Positions 24,754 through 33,700 of a stretch of 41,376 nucleotides of DNA are shown piece by piece. The notes beneath the pieces are model-generated. The model had not been told where the DNA came from. It did no database searches and was given only the letters and a program-made list of their open reading frames with translations. How positions within the stretch are numbered: the stretch's first letter is position 1; every line of letters begins with the position of its first letter. Origin of the DNA: JAJNBD01 sp964471475 (GTDB lineage: Bacteria > Pseudomonadota > Gammaproteobacteria > CAISUE01); the NCBI GenBank assembly GCA_964471475.1, contig CAYYFQ010000015.1, positions 1 to 41,376 on the forward strand, read 5' to 3'. A program made the position numbers and the translations under genes.

Positions 24754-26022
24754 ATGTTTTGCACCTTCGCTGAATTTACTTCTTATCTTGAAGCACTTCC
24801 TTCTCAAGAGGTCACCTTTCAGGAAAGAGAGCATCTTTTACAAAAAGGGCGTCAGCTCCTCGAAACGCATGGCTTGATCCCGCATATTCCCATCATTACG
24901 GTTACTGGAACAAACGGAAAAGGTTCTACTGTTCAAGCATTAGCAGAAATTTTAGTGCATTATCATTTTAATGTCTTCACCTTCACCTCACCGCACTTAA
25001 TGAGTTATACGGAACGCTTTGCTTATAATCTTCAATTTATCGATGAAGAAACTATTTTACGTATTGCTAATCAACTTGCTCAAAAAATTGATTTATCGCG
25101 CTGGAATTTTTTCTTTATTTTGTTTTTTATTCATTTGTGGATTTGCAAAGAGAGCCAAGTCGATTATTTGATTATCGAGGTCGGGATTGGTGGTCGCCTA
25201 GACCCAAGCAATATGCTCGATGCTTCTTTAGTTATTTTGACGCAAGTTGCGTTAGATCATACGCCTATTTTAGGCGATACGCGTGAAACCATTGGATTTG
25301 AAAAATCAGCGCTAGTGCGTGAAGGTATCCCGTTTATTTGTGGCGATCCTAATCCTCCTATTACCGTCCTTGAAAAAGCGAAAGCTTCACACTGTTTATT
25401 TTATCAACTGCATCAACATTTTGGATTTGTCGTTCGCGGAAACGCTTGGGATGTTTGGTTTAAAGATCAAATGCTATGCGATATTCCCCCGCCGATAATG
25501 CATTTAAATAGTTTATGTTGCGCACTCCAAGCGGTAAAATGTTTGATGCCATATATTTACTTTACTCAAGCGTTGATGCAAACTATTCTTCCTAAAATTG
25601 TTTTACCCGCACGCTATCAATATTTTTTTTATCACGATACGGAAATTGTCATCGACGTTTCTCACAATCCTGCCGCTGTCGAAGCATTGGCGAACTTTTT
25701 GACTCTGCTTCCTCCAAAACCGTTATATGCAATCTTTAGCGCGAAACCTTCTAAAGATATTGATGGGATTATTTGCTTGATGAAAAATCTGGTAGAAAAA
25801 TGGTATGTGGTTCCATTGGAATTTCCTCATCACAAACATGAAATGAAAACACATCTTCTTTCTTTTTTTGAAGCGCTTTCCATTCAAATAGAAATAGCAA
25901 GCAGTGTAGAAAAAGCTATTCAGATGATTCTTGAAAAAAAGCTTACTAATGCTCGAGTTGTTATTTTTGGATCTTTTCGTGTCGCAGGTCCTGCTCTTCA
26001 ATTTTTTCAATCTTATGCGTAA
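24754..26022 (+). CDS. folC: Bifunctional dihydrofolate / folylpolyglutamate synthase
   Basis: FolC adds Glu to dihydropteroate and to tetrahydrofolates. The 422-residue Mur-ligase-family protein has the P-loop TGTNGKGST at residues 51-59, TSPHLMSYTERF, the omega-loop and metal block EVGIGGRLDPSN, and LDHTPILGDT with the conserved His and Asp. The C-terminal domain carries IDVSHNPAAV and FGSFRVAG. An AAGGAATG ribosome-binding site lies just upstream. accD, the usual neighbour in other Gammaproteobacteria, is not next to it. The gene overlaps the following membrane protein by 8 bases. Confidence 0.97.
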   Translation: MFCTFAEFTSYLEALPSQEVTFQEREHLLQKGRQLLETHGLIPHIPIITVTGTNGKGSTVQALAEILVHYHFNVFTFTSPHLMSYTERFAYNLQFIDEETILRIANQLAQKIDLSRWNFFFILFFIHLWICKESQVDYLIIEVGIGGRLDPSNMLDASLVILTQVALDHTPILGDTRETIGFEKSALVREGIPFICGDPNPPITVLEKAKASHCLFYQLHQHFGFVVRGNAWDVWFKDQMLCDIPPPIMHLNSLCCALQAVKCLMPYIYFTQALMQTILPKIVLPARYQYFFYHDTEIVIDVSHNPAAVEALANFLTLLPPKPLYAIFSAKPSKDIDGIICLMKNLVEKWYVVPLEFPHHKHEMKTHLLSFFEALSIQIEIASSVEKAIQMILEKKLTNARVVIFGSFRVAGPALQFFQSYA

Positions 26023-27577
26023 TTATTTTCTTCTTCGATTTTTAACCATTCTTTCTTTCGGAATCGTGATTTATTATTTTTTAGTTCATGCCATTTCAAT
26101 GGAAATTGGCATTTATTTTCGTCCTGAAAAAAGCATTAGCGGAATTTTTAATGCGGATCAATTATCGCTCGTTTATTTATATCAAGATCTCTTAATGCAT
26201 CATGGATCGTTACATGCTTGGTCATTTTCGCCTGTGCCATATTTTTTCCCCGATGGGTTTGTTTTTTTTCTTCTTGCGTTTATCAGTAAAAATTTGATTG
26301 TTTCCACGTTATTATCCAATGCCATTTTACTGATTGCCTATGCTATCGGTTTGATTCAACTGGGCGTCTTGCTTTGCGGTTCGCAAAGCAAGAGATTATT
26401 TCAACTCAGTGCACTTATCTCTTTAGTAGCTGCCAGCGGATCGCTTAGCTCACAAGAAATTTTTGTTCCCTTGTGGACTTCTCACTTTGGATCAACAGTA
26501 ATCATTTATCTTTGGAGTCTTTTGCTTCTCTGTCAAATAATTCGTCAACAATACAGAGATTATCGTATCCTTATTTTATTTATCTTGATTTTCTTGACCA
26601 GTTTTTCAGATCCTTATTTTAGTATTTTGTTTGTTGGATCTATTTTTTTTGGTTTTCTTTTGTTGTGGCATAAAAACGTTCCATGCCAATTTTTATGCTT
26701 CTGTTTTGGTAATATTTTTTTAGCTGCGGCGCTAGGATTTTTATGCAATGGTTTTGATATTTTTCATGTAGGCATTCATTCTTTATTTGCTTCCGATATG
26801 TTTTTAAAAATATATGCATTACATGCACCTGCAGCCATCATCACGTTATTTCATATTTTTTCTTTATTTTTTTATCAACATTTTATTTTATTTTTAATCA
26901 CGATAGGCATGTTTTTATATTCACTCACTTTTTTTTTCAAAACACAAATAACGCTTGCTGAATTTGTGATAATCAGCATCACATCCACATTACTCATAAC
27001 GCTAATCATGGGTATTTTTTTTGATATTGATTGTTTAAAGCCACATTTTCTTGGATTACGTCATTTTCAAACCACACTGATTCTCATCCCTTTTCTCTGT
27101 TTACCGATGTTATTGACGAAATCTCCTTGGATTACCCGTACTGCGCATCGTTATTATGGTTATTTTTTAATTCTTACCATTTTCTATTTACTATTTTTTA
27201 GAACATATGAACCGATTTCAGCAATGATTCATTTTTATCCGCCGATCACGGCATGCATTGATCAAAAAATTAAAAGCGGCGAATTGAAAGAAAAAAATGG
27301 CATCGCTAATTACTGGGATACGCATAATAATAGTTTTTTATCTAAAGAAGGACTGCATTTGGTGGCCGTGAATGAGCATCTGAAGCCGTATGATTGGCTG
27401 AGTACAAAAGAAGATTATATGAACGAAACTTTTTATTTTGCTCTGCTTCAACCTTCAAGTTATTTAGAAAAACAAGTACGTTTTCAATGGGGAACCCCAG
27501 AAAAAATACTAACTTGTGGACATACCAACACATCATATGTGATTTATATTTATCCGCAAGGTCATCAAATCAAATAA
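26015..27577 (+). CDS. Polytopic membrane protein of unknown function, possibly GT-C-like
   Basis: A 520-residue protein, extremely rich in Phe, Leu and Ile, with roughly ten to eleven membrane helices followed by a soluble C-terminal domain (~400-520). An early periplasmic loop, HAISMEIGIYFRPEKSIS, and the segment after it (NADQLSLVYLYQDL) resemble the first loop of lipid-linked-sugar (GT-C) glycosyltransferases, where an Asp is catalytic. I see no definitive motif and do not assign a reaction. The chosen ATG at 26015 overlaps the folC stop by 8 bases; a start at 25931 would overlap folC by 92 bases and add an unneeded hydrophobic leader. Confidence 0.8.
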   Translation: MRNYFLLRFLTILSFGIVIYYFLVHAISMEIGIYFRPEKSISGIFNADQLSLVYLYQDLLMHHGSLHAWSFSPVPYFFPDGFVFFLLAFISKNLIVSTLLSNAILLIAYAIGLIQLGVLLCGSQSKRLFQLSALISLVAASGSLSSQEIFVPLWTSHFGSTVIIYLWSLLLLCQIIRQQYRDYRILILFILIFLTSFSDPYFSILFVGSIFFGFLLLWHKNVPCQFLCFCFGNIFLAAALGFLCNGFDIFHVGIHSLFASDMFLKIYALHAPAAIITLFHIFSLFFYQHFILFLITIGMFLYSLTFFFKTQITLAEFVIISITSTLLITLIMGIFFDIDCLKPHFLGLRHFQTTLILIPFLCLPMLLTKSPWITRTAHRYYGYFLILTIFYLLFFRTYEPISAMIHFYPPITACIDQKIKSGELKEKNGIANYWDTHNNSFLSKEGLHLVAVNEHLKPYDWLSTKEDYMNETFYFALLQPSSYLEKQVRFQWGTPEKILTCGHTNTSYVIYIYPQGHQIK

Positions 27578-27607
27578 AGAAAAATCAGGATGCGTTGATA
27601 ATTCACC

Positions 27608-27775
27608 CTATTCTTCTTCTGATGAATACGCATCCGATTGAGGCTGTGAATGTTTATCCTTTATTATCGTAGCAATCACTGGATGTTTTGTAGGAGGTGG
27701 AGTATCTAATGCACTGGCAGAGTTCATCAAACAAAGTGCTAACAAAGGAGAAACAACAGGCAGAATATTTTTCAT
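27608..27775 (-). CDS. Small exported protein (55 residues), member of a local Pro-rich secreted set
   Basis: I translated this directly: MKNILPVVSPLLALCLMNSA, then SALDTPPPTKHPVIA and a polar tail ending SSEEE. A GGGAA ribosome-binding site lies 7 bases before the ATG. Residues 1-22 form a signal peptide cut before LDTPPP. The mature start shares its Thr-Pro/Pro-Pro character with three larger secreted proteins encoded just upstream on the same strand. Function unknown; it may be a shortened relic of a longer member. Confidence 0.6.
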   Translation of the reverse strand: MKNILPVVSPLLALCLMNSASALDTPPPTKHPVIATIIKDKHSQPQSDAYSSEEE

Positions 27776-27885
27776 GATTATTCCCTTATTTAAAAAAAAC
27801 TTATTGTAACTGATTTTTTTGTGCTGGACAAAAAATAACCATCGAAGGGGTGGGATTGAAAGTGTAGGTTTTTAACCGCTACCTT

Positions 27886-27987
27886 TCAATAACTCTCCCA
27901 TTGCTTGTTGGCTCTGGCAACTCTGAGTGCCAACATTCTATCTGCATGAGGTTCAAGCCACCATGCGCCTGCTAATTTTAAGAGCTT
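27886..27987 (-). mobile_element. C-terminal scrap of a transposase gene
   Basis: On the minus strand 33 codons read KLLKLAGAWWLEPHADRMLA, then LRVARANKQWESY and a stop. The pattern GAWWxxxxAxxMLALRxxxANxxWExYW is the usual C-terminus of several IS transposases (ISKra4/ISNCY-like). Upstream the likeness continues only in another frame (KWVMLHSLKAL), so the element is frameshifted and decayed. No terminal inverted repeats were found. The remaining 27776-28068 bases hold no gene; attgaaag-gtag arms at 27855-27890 could form a hairpin. Confidence 0.6.
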
Positions 27988-28068
27988 TTAAAGAATGTAG
28001 CATTACCCACTTGGCTTTATATTGCGTTCCAAGCTTGCCCGTTTACAGTCATTTACACAGCGGATATT

Positions 28069-28599
28069 TTATAAAGGTACTGGTACTTGTCTAACGATAG
28101 GCGTACATTGATTTAATGTTCGGTAAGTACAAACACTGATTAAGCCATAGACGCCAAGATAAGTTTGAACGTTGTCATTATTCATTATCATTTGGTGTGT
28201 ATTTGTATCTGAATAAGCTAGCGTTAACATTTGTAATATTTTTGATTTGATTAACTCATTACTTATAGCTGCTGCACCACAAAGTTTCGTGGAAGCAATT
28301 AATGTGGTATCGCCATTAACAGGATGTGCGCCAAGATAATAAATTGTTTTACCATTTTTCATGATAGAGCCTGATTCGCTAGGAGGAGTGGCATACCGAA
28401 GCTCAGAATACCAATTAGCATTACATTTATCATTCTCGTTACTAGAGCTTTGTAATGCGTTTGACATCAAAGTGACGTAAGCTGCGCAAGCTTCAGGTGA
28501 TGTGACATCGTTATTCTCTGGAGGGCGTATAGACGGTGTATCAGCATAAGGTGCGATACTCACAAGGAACAAAGATGCAGCTAAAAATAGTTTTTTCAT
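28069..28599 (-). CDS. Secreted protein of unknown function (176 residues)
   Basis: It has a signal peptide (MKKLFLAASLFLVSIAPYA) with cleavage before DTPSIRPPEN. The mature part has about six Cys residues, which fits disulfide bonding outside the cytoplasm, and a mixed polar composition with no family I recognise. An AGAGGAAG ribosome-binding site is present. It is the third gene of a minus-strand run of secreted proteins, 30 bases after the 150-residue gene. Confidence 0.85.
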   Translation of the reverse strand: MKKLFLAASLFLVSIAPYADTPSIRPPENNDVTSPEACAAYVTLMSNALQSSSNENDKCNANWYSELRYATPPSESGSIMKNGKTIYYLGAHPVNGDTTLIASTKLCGAAAISNELIKSKILQMLTLAYSDTNTHQMIMNNDNVQTYLGVYGLISVCTYRTLNQCTPIVRQVPVPL

Positions 28600-28629
28600 G
28601 GTAAATGCTTCCTCTTAAAGAGATAATTT

Positions 28630-29082
28630 TTATTTTTTAATTTCTTGACAATTTTTAATGGCAAAATAAGCATTTTGCAAGCTATATCCCATTGTAATAT
28701 CACATATTGTATTATCATCAGGGTAGATCTGCGAAGGTGATACGCTAATTCCATTTATACCAAGATCGTTATTGTCCGCATGAATGCTTAACTTACTACT
28801 ATGATATCCCGTAGGGGTGCTACCAAAAGTAGCTAAAAGTACTACATCTGCACCAGTTTCGGGTATATCAAACCCACCTACATAAAGTGGAATATTTGTT
28901 TTTGGACCTACGTTTGGATGAAGATCTGGAACGGCTGCACCAGAAAAAAGTTGTAAATTTAAAGGTTGATTTGCATCATTTTCTATGTAAATTCTGGCTG
29001 GCATGGGAGGAGTATCTGCAAATGCAGCGTTCATGATAGCAAAGAAGCACAACCCCGTGACAAATTTAGTAATCAACTTCAT
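28630..29082 (-). CDS. Secreted protein of unknown function (150 residues)
   Basis: It has a signal peptide of about 22 residues (MKLITKFVTGLCFFAIMNAA then FA), with cleavage before DTPPMPARIYI. The mature protein alternates hydrophobic and polar residues (IYIENDANQPLNLQLF, then VVLLATFGSTP), which suggests a beta-sandwich, with one likely disulfide (TICDITM to KNCQEI). A GGAG ribosome-binding site lies 7 bases before the ATG. It begins 17 bases after the 143-residue gene. I do not recognise a family. Confidence 0.85.
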   Translation of the reverse strand: MKLITKFVTGLCFFAIMNAAFADTPPMPARIYIENDANQPLNLQLFSGAAVPDLHPNVGPKTNIPLYVGGFDIPETGADVVLLATFGSTPTGYHSSKLSIHADNNDLGINGISVSPSQIYPDDNTICDITMGYSLQNAYFAIKNCQEIKK

Positions 29083-29099
29083 ATGCGTTCTCCATTTTA

Positions 29100-29531
29100 T
29101 TATTTTTTATTGAAAGGTAGGTTGGTAAACTGACAAGCCTCTGGTGCGGCGTTACAAGAATAATAAATTTTATGTTGAACTTGCCATTGTTGACCAGGCA
29201 TTTGATAAGCAGCTTGCGTACCGAGCAATGTATTGATTTGTATCACATCACTGGGATCACTAACATTCACATAGCGATATGTTATACCAGTGACATCGAT
29301 GGATTGTGCTGGAGCGGAATTAAATTGATACGTACCACTACCAATTTGAGCATTTTGGTGAAAGTATTTTAACTCTTCCCCATCTGGTAGTGTACAGAAG
29401 TCTGGATGGTTATTTCTTTTAACATCACACACGATCTTATCTGGAGGAGCACTAAGTGTAGGGGTAGCATAAACGAGCCCGGAGAATAAAAGAGCACTCA
29501 TGGCCACTAACGCAAGGTATTTTTTTTTCAT
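29100..29531 (-). CDS. Secreted protein of unknown function (143 residues)
   Basis: It has a signal peptide (MKKKYLALVAMSALLFSGLVYA), followed by TPTLSAPPDK. Four Cys residues (VCDVK, DFCTLP, YSCNAA, EACQF) probably form two disulfides. The middle is beta-like with a Tyr-rich segment. It is the first gene of the secreted set on this strand. No family is recognised. The 5' region lacks an obvious ribosome-binding site. Confidence 0.82.
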   Translation of the reverse strand: MKKKYLALVAMSALLFSGLVYATPTLSAPPDKIVCDVKRNNHPDFCTLPDGEELKYFHQNAQIGSGTYQFNSAPAQSIDVTGITYRYVNVSDPSDVIQINTLLGTQAAYQMPGQQWQVQHKIYYSCNAAPEACQFTNLPFNKK

Positions 29532-29609
29532 AATTATTATCTTGATTTGGTAACAGTTAAAAAAAGTTTACTTTAAAATCATGAGGTTGTCAATAAGTTT
29601 AAAGACTGA

Positions 29610-29693
29610 TGTATCCCTAAGTTTTTTTAAGTTTGTCATGCCTGCGTGCCAGTCTTCGCTGATATCACAACCGTTAGAAATTTTAGGGATACA
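29610..29693. repeat. 84-bp element bounded by perfect 11-bp inverted repeats
   Basis: tgtatccctaa (29610-29620) is exactly inverted as ttagggataca (29683-29693). The similar sequence tttaaagac occurs outside both ends (about 29598-29606 and 29699-29707), in direct orientation, and the interior carries a degraded copy of the gcctgcg-type palindrome core. The form fits a miniature inverted-repeat element; a structured transcript end is also possible. Confidence 0.5.
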
Positions 29694-29812
29694 TTAGGTT
29701 TAAAGACATGAGGTTAAAGGTCAATTATTTGTACAAGTTTTAATTGAGCTTTTAGCAATTAAAGGAAGTATATATTTTTTTTAATTATGCCATGTTAGAG
29801 GCAATCTTGACG

Positions 29813-30340
29813 TTATTCGATGAATAGTCGCCATGGCTTATCTGCCCATTGGCCGGAATAGCCCACACCAATGCGAGGACTTGCGATAATTTGTTTTTCC
29901 GAAATAGAAGGTTGATCTTCTAACCAAAGACGTTGACTTTGCGTTAAATCTTCTCCATAAAAACTTTTGTCTAATTGCAATAGTTTTCCTAAACGGCCCG
30001 GGCCTGTAACATTATTCAAACTTCGAATCAAAATCGCTTGCGGATGATCTTCTGAGCCCGTGACAATATTCAATAACCAATACATACCGTAAATCAAATA
30101 AACATATACATGCCCACCAGCTGCATACATGATTTCCGTTCGTGCTGTACGGCCTTTACTTGCATGACAAGCCAAATCTTCTTCGCCATAATATATTTCA
30201 ACTTCTGTGATAACACCTTTAATAACTTGACCATTATTCAAACGGCGTACTAATTTTTTACCAAGCAATTGCTTTGCACAAGTAAAGGCATCTTGATTAA
30301 AAAAATGAGCTTTTAAGCGATTTCGCGCTGTTCGTTGCAT
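29813..30340 (-). CDS. mpg: 3-methyladenine DNA glycosylase (AAG/MPG family)
   Basis: This monofunctional glycosylase removes 3-methyladenine and other alkylated or deaminated purines. The 175-residue protein carries the family blocks LLGKKLVRR (~26-33), ITEVEIYYGEEDLACHA with the catalytic-water Glu (~44-60), GHVYVYLIYGMYWLLNIVTG with the conserved Tyr and Asn91 that shape the base pocket, AILIRSL and TGPGRLGKLL, and near the C-terminus ASPRIGVGYSGQWADKPWRLF. It is slightly short compared with typical bacterial members (~185-200 residues) but complete. It reads toward the secreted-protein genes on the same strand, with ~280 bases between. Confidence 0.95.
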   Translation of the reverse strand: MQRTARNRLKAHFFNQDAFTCAKQLLGKKLVRRLNNGQVIKGVITEVEIYYGEEDLACHASKGRTARTEIMYAAGGHVYVYLIYGMYWLLNIVTGSEDHPQAILIRSLNNVTGPGRLGKLLQLDKSFYGEDLTQSQRLWLEDQPSISEKQIIASPRIGVGYSGQWADKPWRLFIE

Positions 30341-30410
30341 ATAGTGCTTACAAATGTTATCCCGTCATCGATTGATGAGACGGGGTTTAAGCATTTCAGA
30401 GACGGAAATG

Positions 30411-30581
30411 TTAGTTTTTGTTTTGAGCAAGCGCAAAACATTTTATTTTTGGAAGGCTTAGATCGTAGCTTCCAGTTGGGATGATAACATCATGATTTTT
30501 GCGTAATACAGCGCTTCCTCGAATTGCTTTTAAGCGGGTAAGAGCTTTATATTCTATGCTTTCTGTGTATTTTACGCGCAT
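30411..30581 (-). CDS. Small ORF resembling the N-terminus of an HTH antitoxin-type protein
   Basis: A 56-residue ORF translated directly: MRVKYTESIEYKALTRLKAI, then RGSAVLRKNHD and a tail that looks unrelated. The segment SIEYKALTRLKAIRGSAVLRK resembles the start of winged-helix antitoxin-like proteins (DUF6088/AbiEi type). After ~32 residues the match fades, so this may be a truncated remnant with a random tail. No good ribosome-binding site is seen. It is the only coding-like signal in the 450-base gap between mpg and the NRPS gene. Confidence 0.4.
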   Translation of the reverse strand: MRVKYTESIEYKALTRLKAIRGSAVLRKNHDVIIPTGSYDLSLPKIKCFALAQNKN

Positions 30582-30725
30582 AATGTTATCACCAATTTAG
30601 GACTTATAAATAAAATCCAAACTATTACACATTTTAATGCTTTATACAATATCTTGACGAAATACAATTGTCATTGTCACAGTTAAATTTATCTTAGACG
30701 CTAGATGACTTATTGTAGAACTTTT

Positions 30726-30760
30726 TTGATATACTGCATACTTAAGTTAATTATCTTAAC
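30726..30760 (+). promoter_or_regulatory. Candidate promoter with overlapping operator-like palindrome for the NRPS operon
   Basis: TTGATA (30726-30731, 5 of 6 to consensus) and AATTAT (30749-30754, 4 of 6) are 17 bases apart, ~40 bases before the NRPS ATG. An inverted repeat agttaa-N5-ttaact (30745-30761) overlaps the -10, as a repressor site would. It does not look like a convincing Fur box. No strong Shine-Dalgarno precedes the start at 30795. Confidence 0.38.
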
Positions 30761-30794
30761 TATAGATAGTTTTAGATAAAAATGAGTACTGTCA

Positions 30795-33700
30795 ATGAAA
30801 ATACAAAATTATTTAATTTTCCTTAAAAGCAAAAATATTCATGTATGGCTTGAAGTAGATAAGTTACGTATTAAAGCCCCAGCCTCTGTTGATATAGCTT
30901 TTTTAAAGCAAGAGCTTCAACTATATAAAAATCAATTAAAAGAATTCTTAAAAACAAATAGTATTGATTTTATTCCTGTGCATTACTATGTTGAAGCCTA
31001 TGCTGAGATAACACCTGACGCTATAGCTATTGTTTTCAATGAACAACAGTTGACGTATAGGGAACTTAATGAGAAAGCTAATCAGTTAGCTCATTATTTA
31101 CGAGAAAAGGGGGTTGGTGCTGATTATTTAGTTGGTCTTTATATAGAACGTTCATGTACGATGATAATCGGAATATTAGGTATTTTAAAAGCTGGTGGTG
31201 CTTATCTTCCAATAGACCCACAATACCCAGAAGAAAGACTGGAGTTTTTAATAAAAGATGCCAAAATCAATTTAATATTATCACAACAAAGTTTGCAGAA
31301 TAAAACTGCACTACTGGCTACTCCTACACTGTTGCTAGATACCGACTGGCAAAAAATAGCACTCCACTCGGATGCTACATTAACACAAACTATACTGCCA
31401 GACAGTATAGCCTATGTTATTTATACCTCTGGCTCAACCGGGCAACCTAAAGGCGTAGAAATTACTCATCGCAATGTGTCACGCCTTATGGAAACCACAC
31501 GGGATTATTTTGCTTTTAACTCAAAAGATATTTGGTCTTTATTTCATGCTTATAATTTCGATTTTTCAGTATGGGAAATTTGGGGGGCATTGGCACATGG
31601 GGGTCAACTGGTTATCATTCCTTATACAATCGTACGTTCCCCAGAAGATTTTTTAGCTACTTTGGTAAGCAAAAAAATAACGATACTGAATCAAACGCCT
31701 TCAGCTTTTCAACAGCTTATTGCCGCAGAAGAACAACTGAAAGCGTCTTTAAAGCTATCATTGCGTTTTATTATTTTTGGTGGCGAAGCGTTAAAGCTAG
31801 AAAATTTAAAGCCGTGGTTTGAACGCCATGGTGATGTTTCACCCCAATTGGTTAACATGTATGGAATTACGGAAACAACCGTACATGTTACCTATCGTCC
31901 CATCAAAATTTCTGACCTTACATTAACCGCTACTAGCATTATTGGTGTACCCATTCCAGACTTAACTATTTATTTGCTAGATGAGTCACTTCATCTTGTT
32001 CCAGAAGGCGTTCCTGGAGAAATTTACGTTGGAGGCCCAGGGGTTGCTCGTGGCTATTTAAATCAACCAGCATTAACGGCAGAACGCTTTATACCTGATC
32101 CTTGGAGTAAAATTAGCGGAGCAAGATTATATCGTTCTGGTGATCTTGCGCGTTATTTTGCGAGTGGTGAATTAGAGTACTTAAGGCGAGCAGATAAGCA
32201 AGTTAAAATACGTGGGTTTAGAATTGAGCTACAAGAAATTGAATCAGCCATACAAAAGCATCCGGCAGTCAGTAATGCCATTGTGACTACTTTTGAACGC
32301 GAATCTATGGACTTTGAATTAGTAAGTTATGTGTTACTAAAATCACCGATTGATGGACTTGTGTTGGAATTGCGTACATTTTTAAAAAGTATTTTACCAG
32401 ATTACATGATTCCTGCTGCATTTGTGCAAATTAATCATGTACCACTTACTCAAAATGGCAAGATAGATTATGCAGCACTACCAAAAGTGCAGCAAACCCC
32501 CGATGTGAAAATAATAAATAGCGTGAAACCAAACACGCCAATAGAAAAAACATTAGTTGACTTATGGAGTCAATTACTACGTGTAGAAAACATTGGAATT
32601 ACAGATAATTTTTTTGAGTTAGGTGGAGATTCTATCCTAGCAATTCAACTTGTATCGCGTGCGCGCCAACAAGGCATTAATTTTTCACCTAAACAGCTTT
32701 TTGAAAGACAAACCATTGCTGAGCTGGCAGAAGTGGCTACCACCGAAAGCTCACATCAAGAAGAGCAACAAGCGGTAACGGGCAACGCGCCGCTTACGCC
32801 CATTCAACAGTGGTTTTTTGAAGAACAATTTGTTGAACCACAACACTGGAATCAAGCTGTTCTTTTAAAAACAACAATGCAGTTAGATTCTGCATTAATT
32901 GAACAAGCAGTACAATTATTGGTTCAACACCATGATGCATTGCGCCATCATTTTGTTGCCACAAAAAACAGTTATGAACAGTCTTGTTCTTTACCAGAAA
33001 AAAACCGCACGTTTTATAAATATGCAGATTTAACATCGCTAGAAAGCATTTTCCAACTCTCACATAGGGATAGGTTAATTAAAGAAGCGCAAAGTGGTTT
33101 TAATTTGGCAGAGGGCCCGATGTTTCAAGTTGTATTTTTCAAGCTTCAAACTCCCCATGCAGATTATATCTTATTTGTAGCGCATCATTTGGTTATTGAT
33201 GCTGTTTCTTGGCGTATTTTATTAGAAGATTTTGCAACCCTTTATCATCAGCTACACAAAAATGAAACGACGCAACTGCCACCTAAAACGACCAGCTTTA
33301 TAGCATGGGCTCGTCGATTAAATCAATATGCTGTTTCAGAGGAAATTCAGCAAGAGATTTTTTATTGGATGAATATACCGTTAGATAATAATATAGTGCA
33401 GATCCCTCATGACTATCCCGGAAATAAAAATCTAGAAGCTGATTCGGAAAATATCGTTGTCTCACTTACCGAAGATGAAACGCAGCAATTGTTAGCACAA
33501 AGTTCCGCAAATAAAGTTGCTATTCAAGATATGTTGTTGTTGACTTTATCACAAACATTTCCTTTTATAACTAAACAAGATAAAAATATACTACGGATTG
33601 ATATTGAGCGTCATGGAAGAGAAAGCCTATTTAATGATATTGATGTTTCACGAACGGTTGGATGGTTTACTGCCATTTTTCCACTATTGTTACATTGGGA

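Noticed and set aside
27906..27935. Hairpin tgttggc/gccaaca as a terminator
   Set aside because: It lies inside the transposase-like coding scrap and has no following T-run in either direction.
30782..30826. Out-of-frame 14-codon ORF (MSTVNENTKLFNFP) overlapping the NRPS start, a possible leader peptide
   Set aside because: No ribosome-binding site, no regulatory codon run or attenuator hairpin; probably chance in AT-rich DNA.
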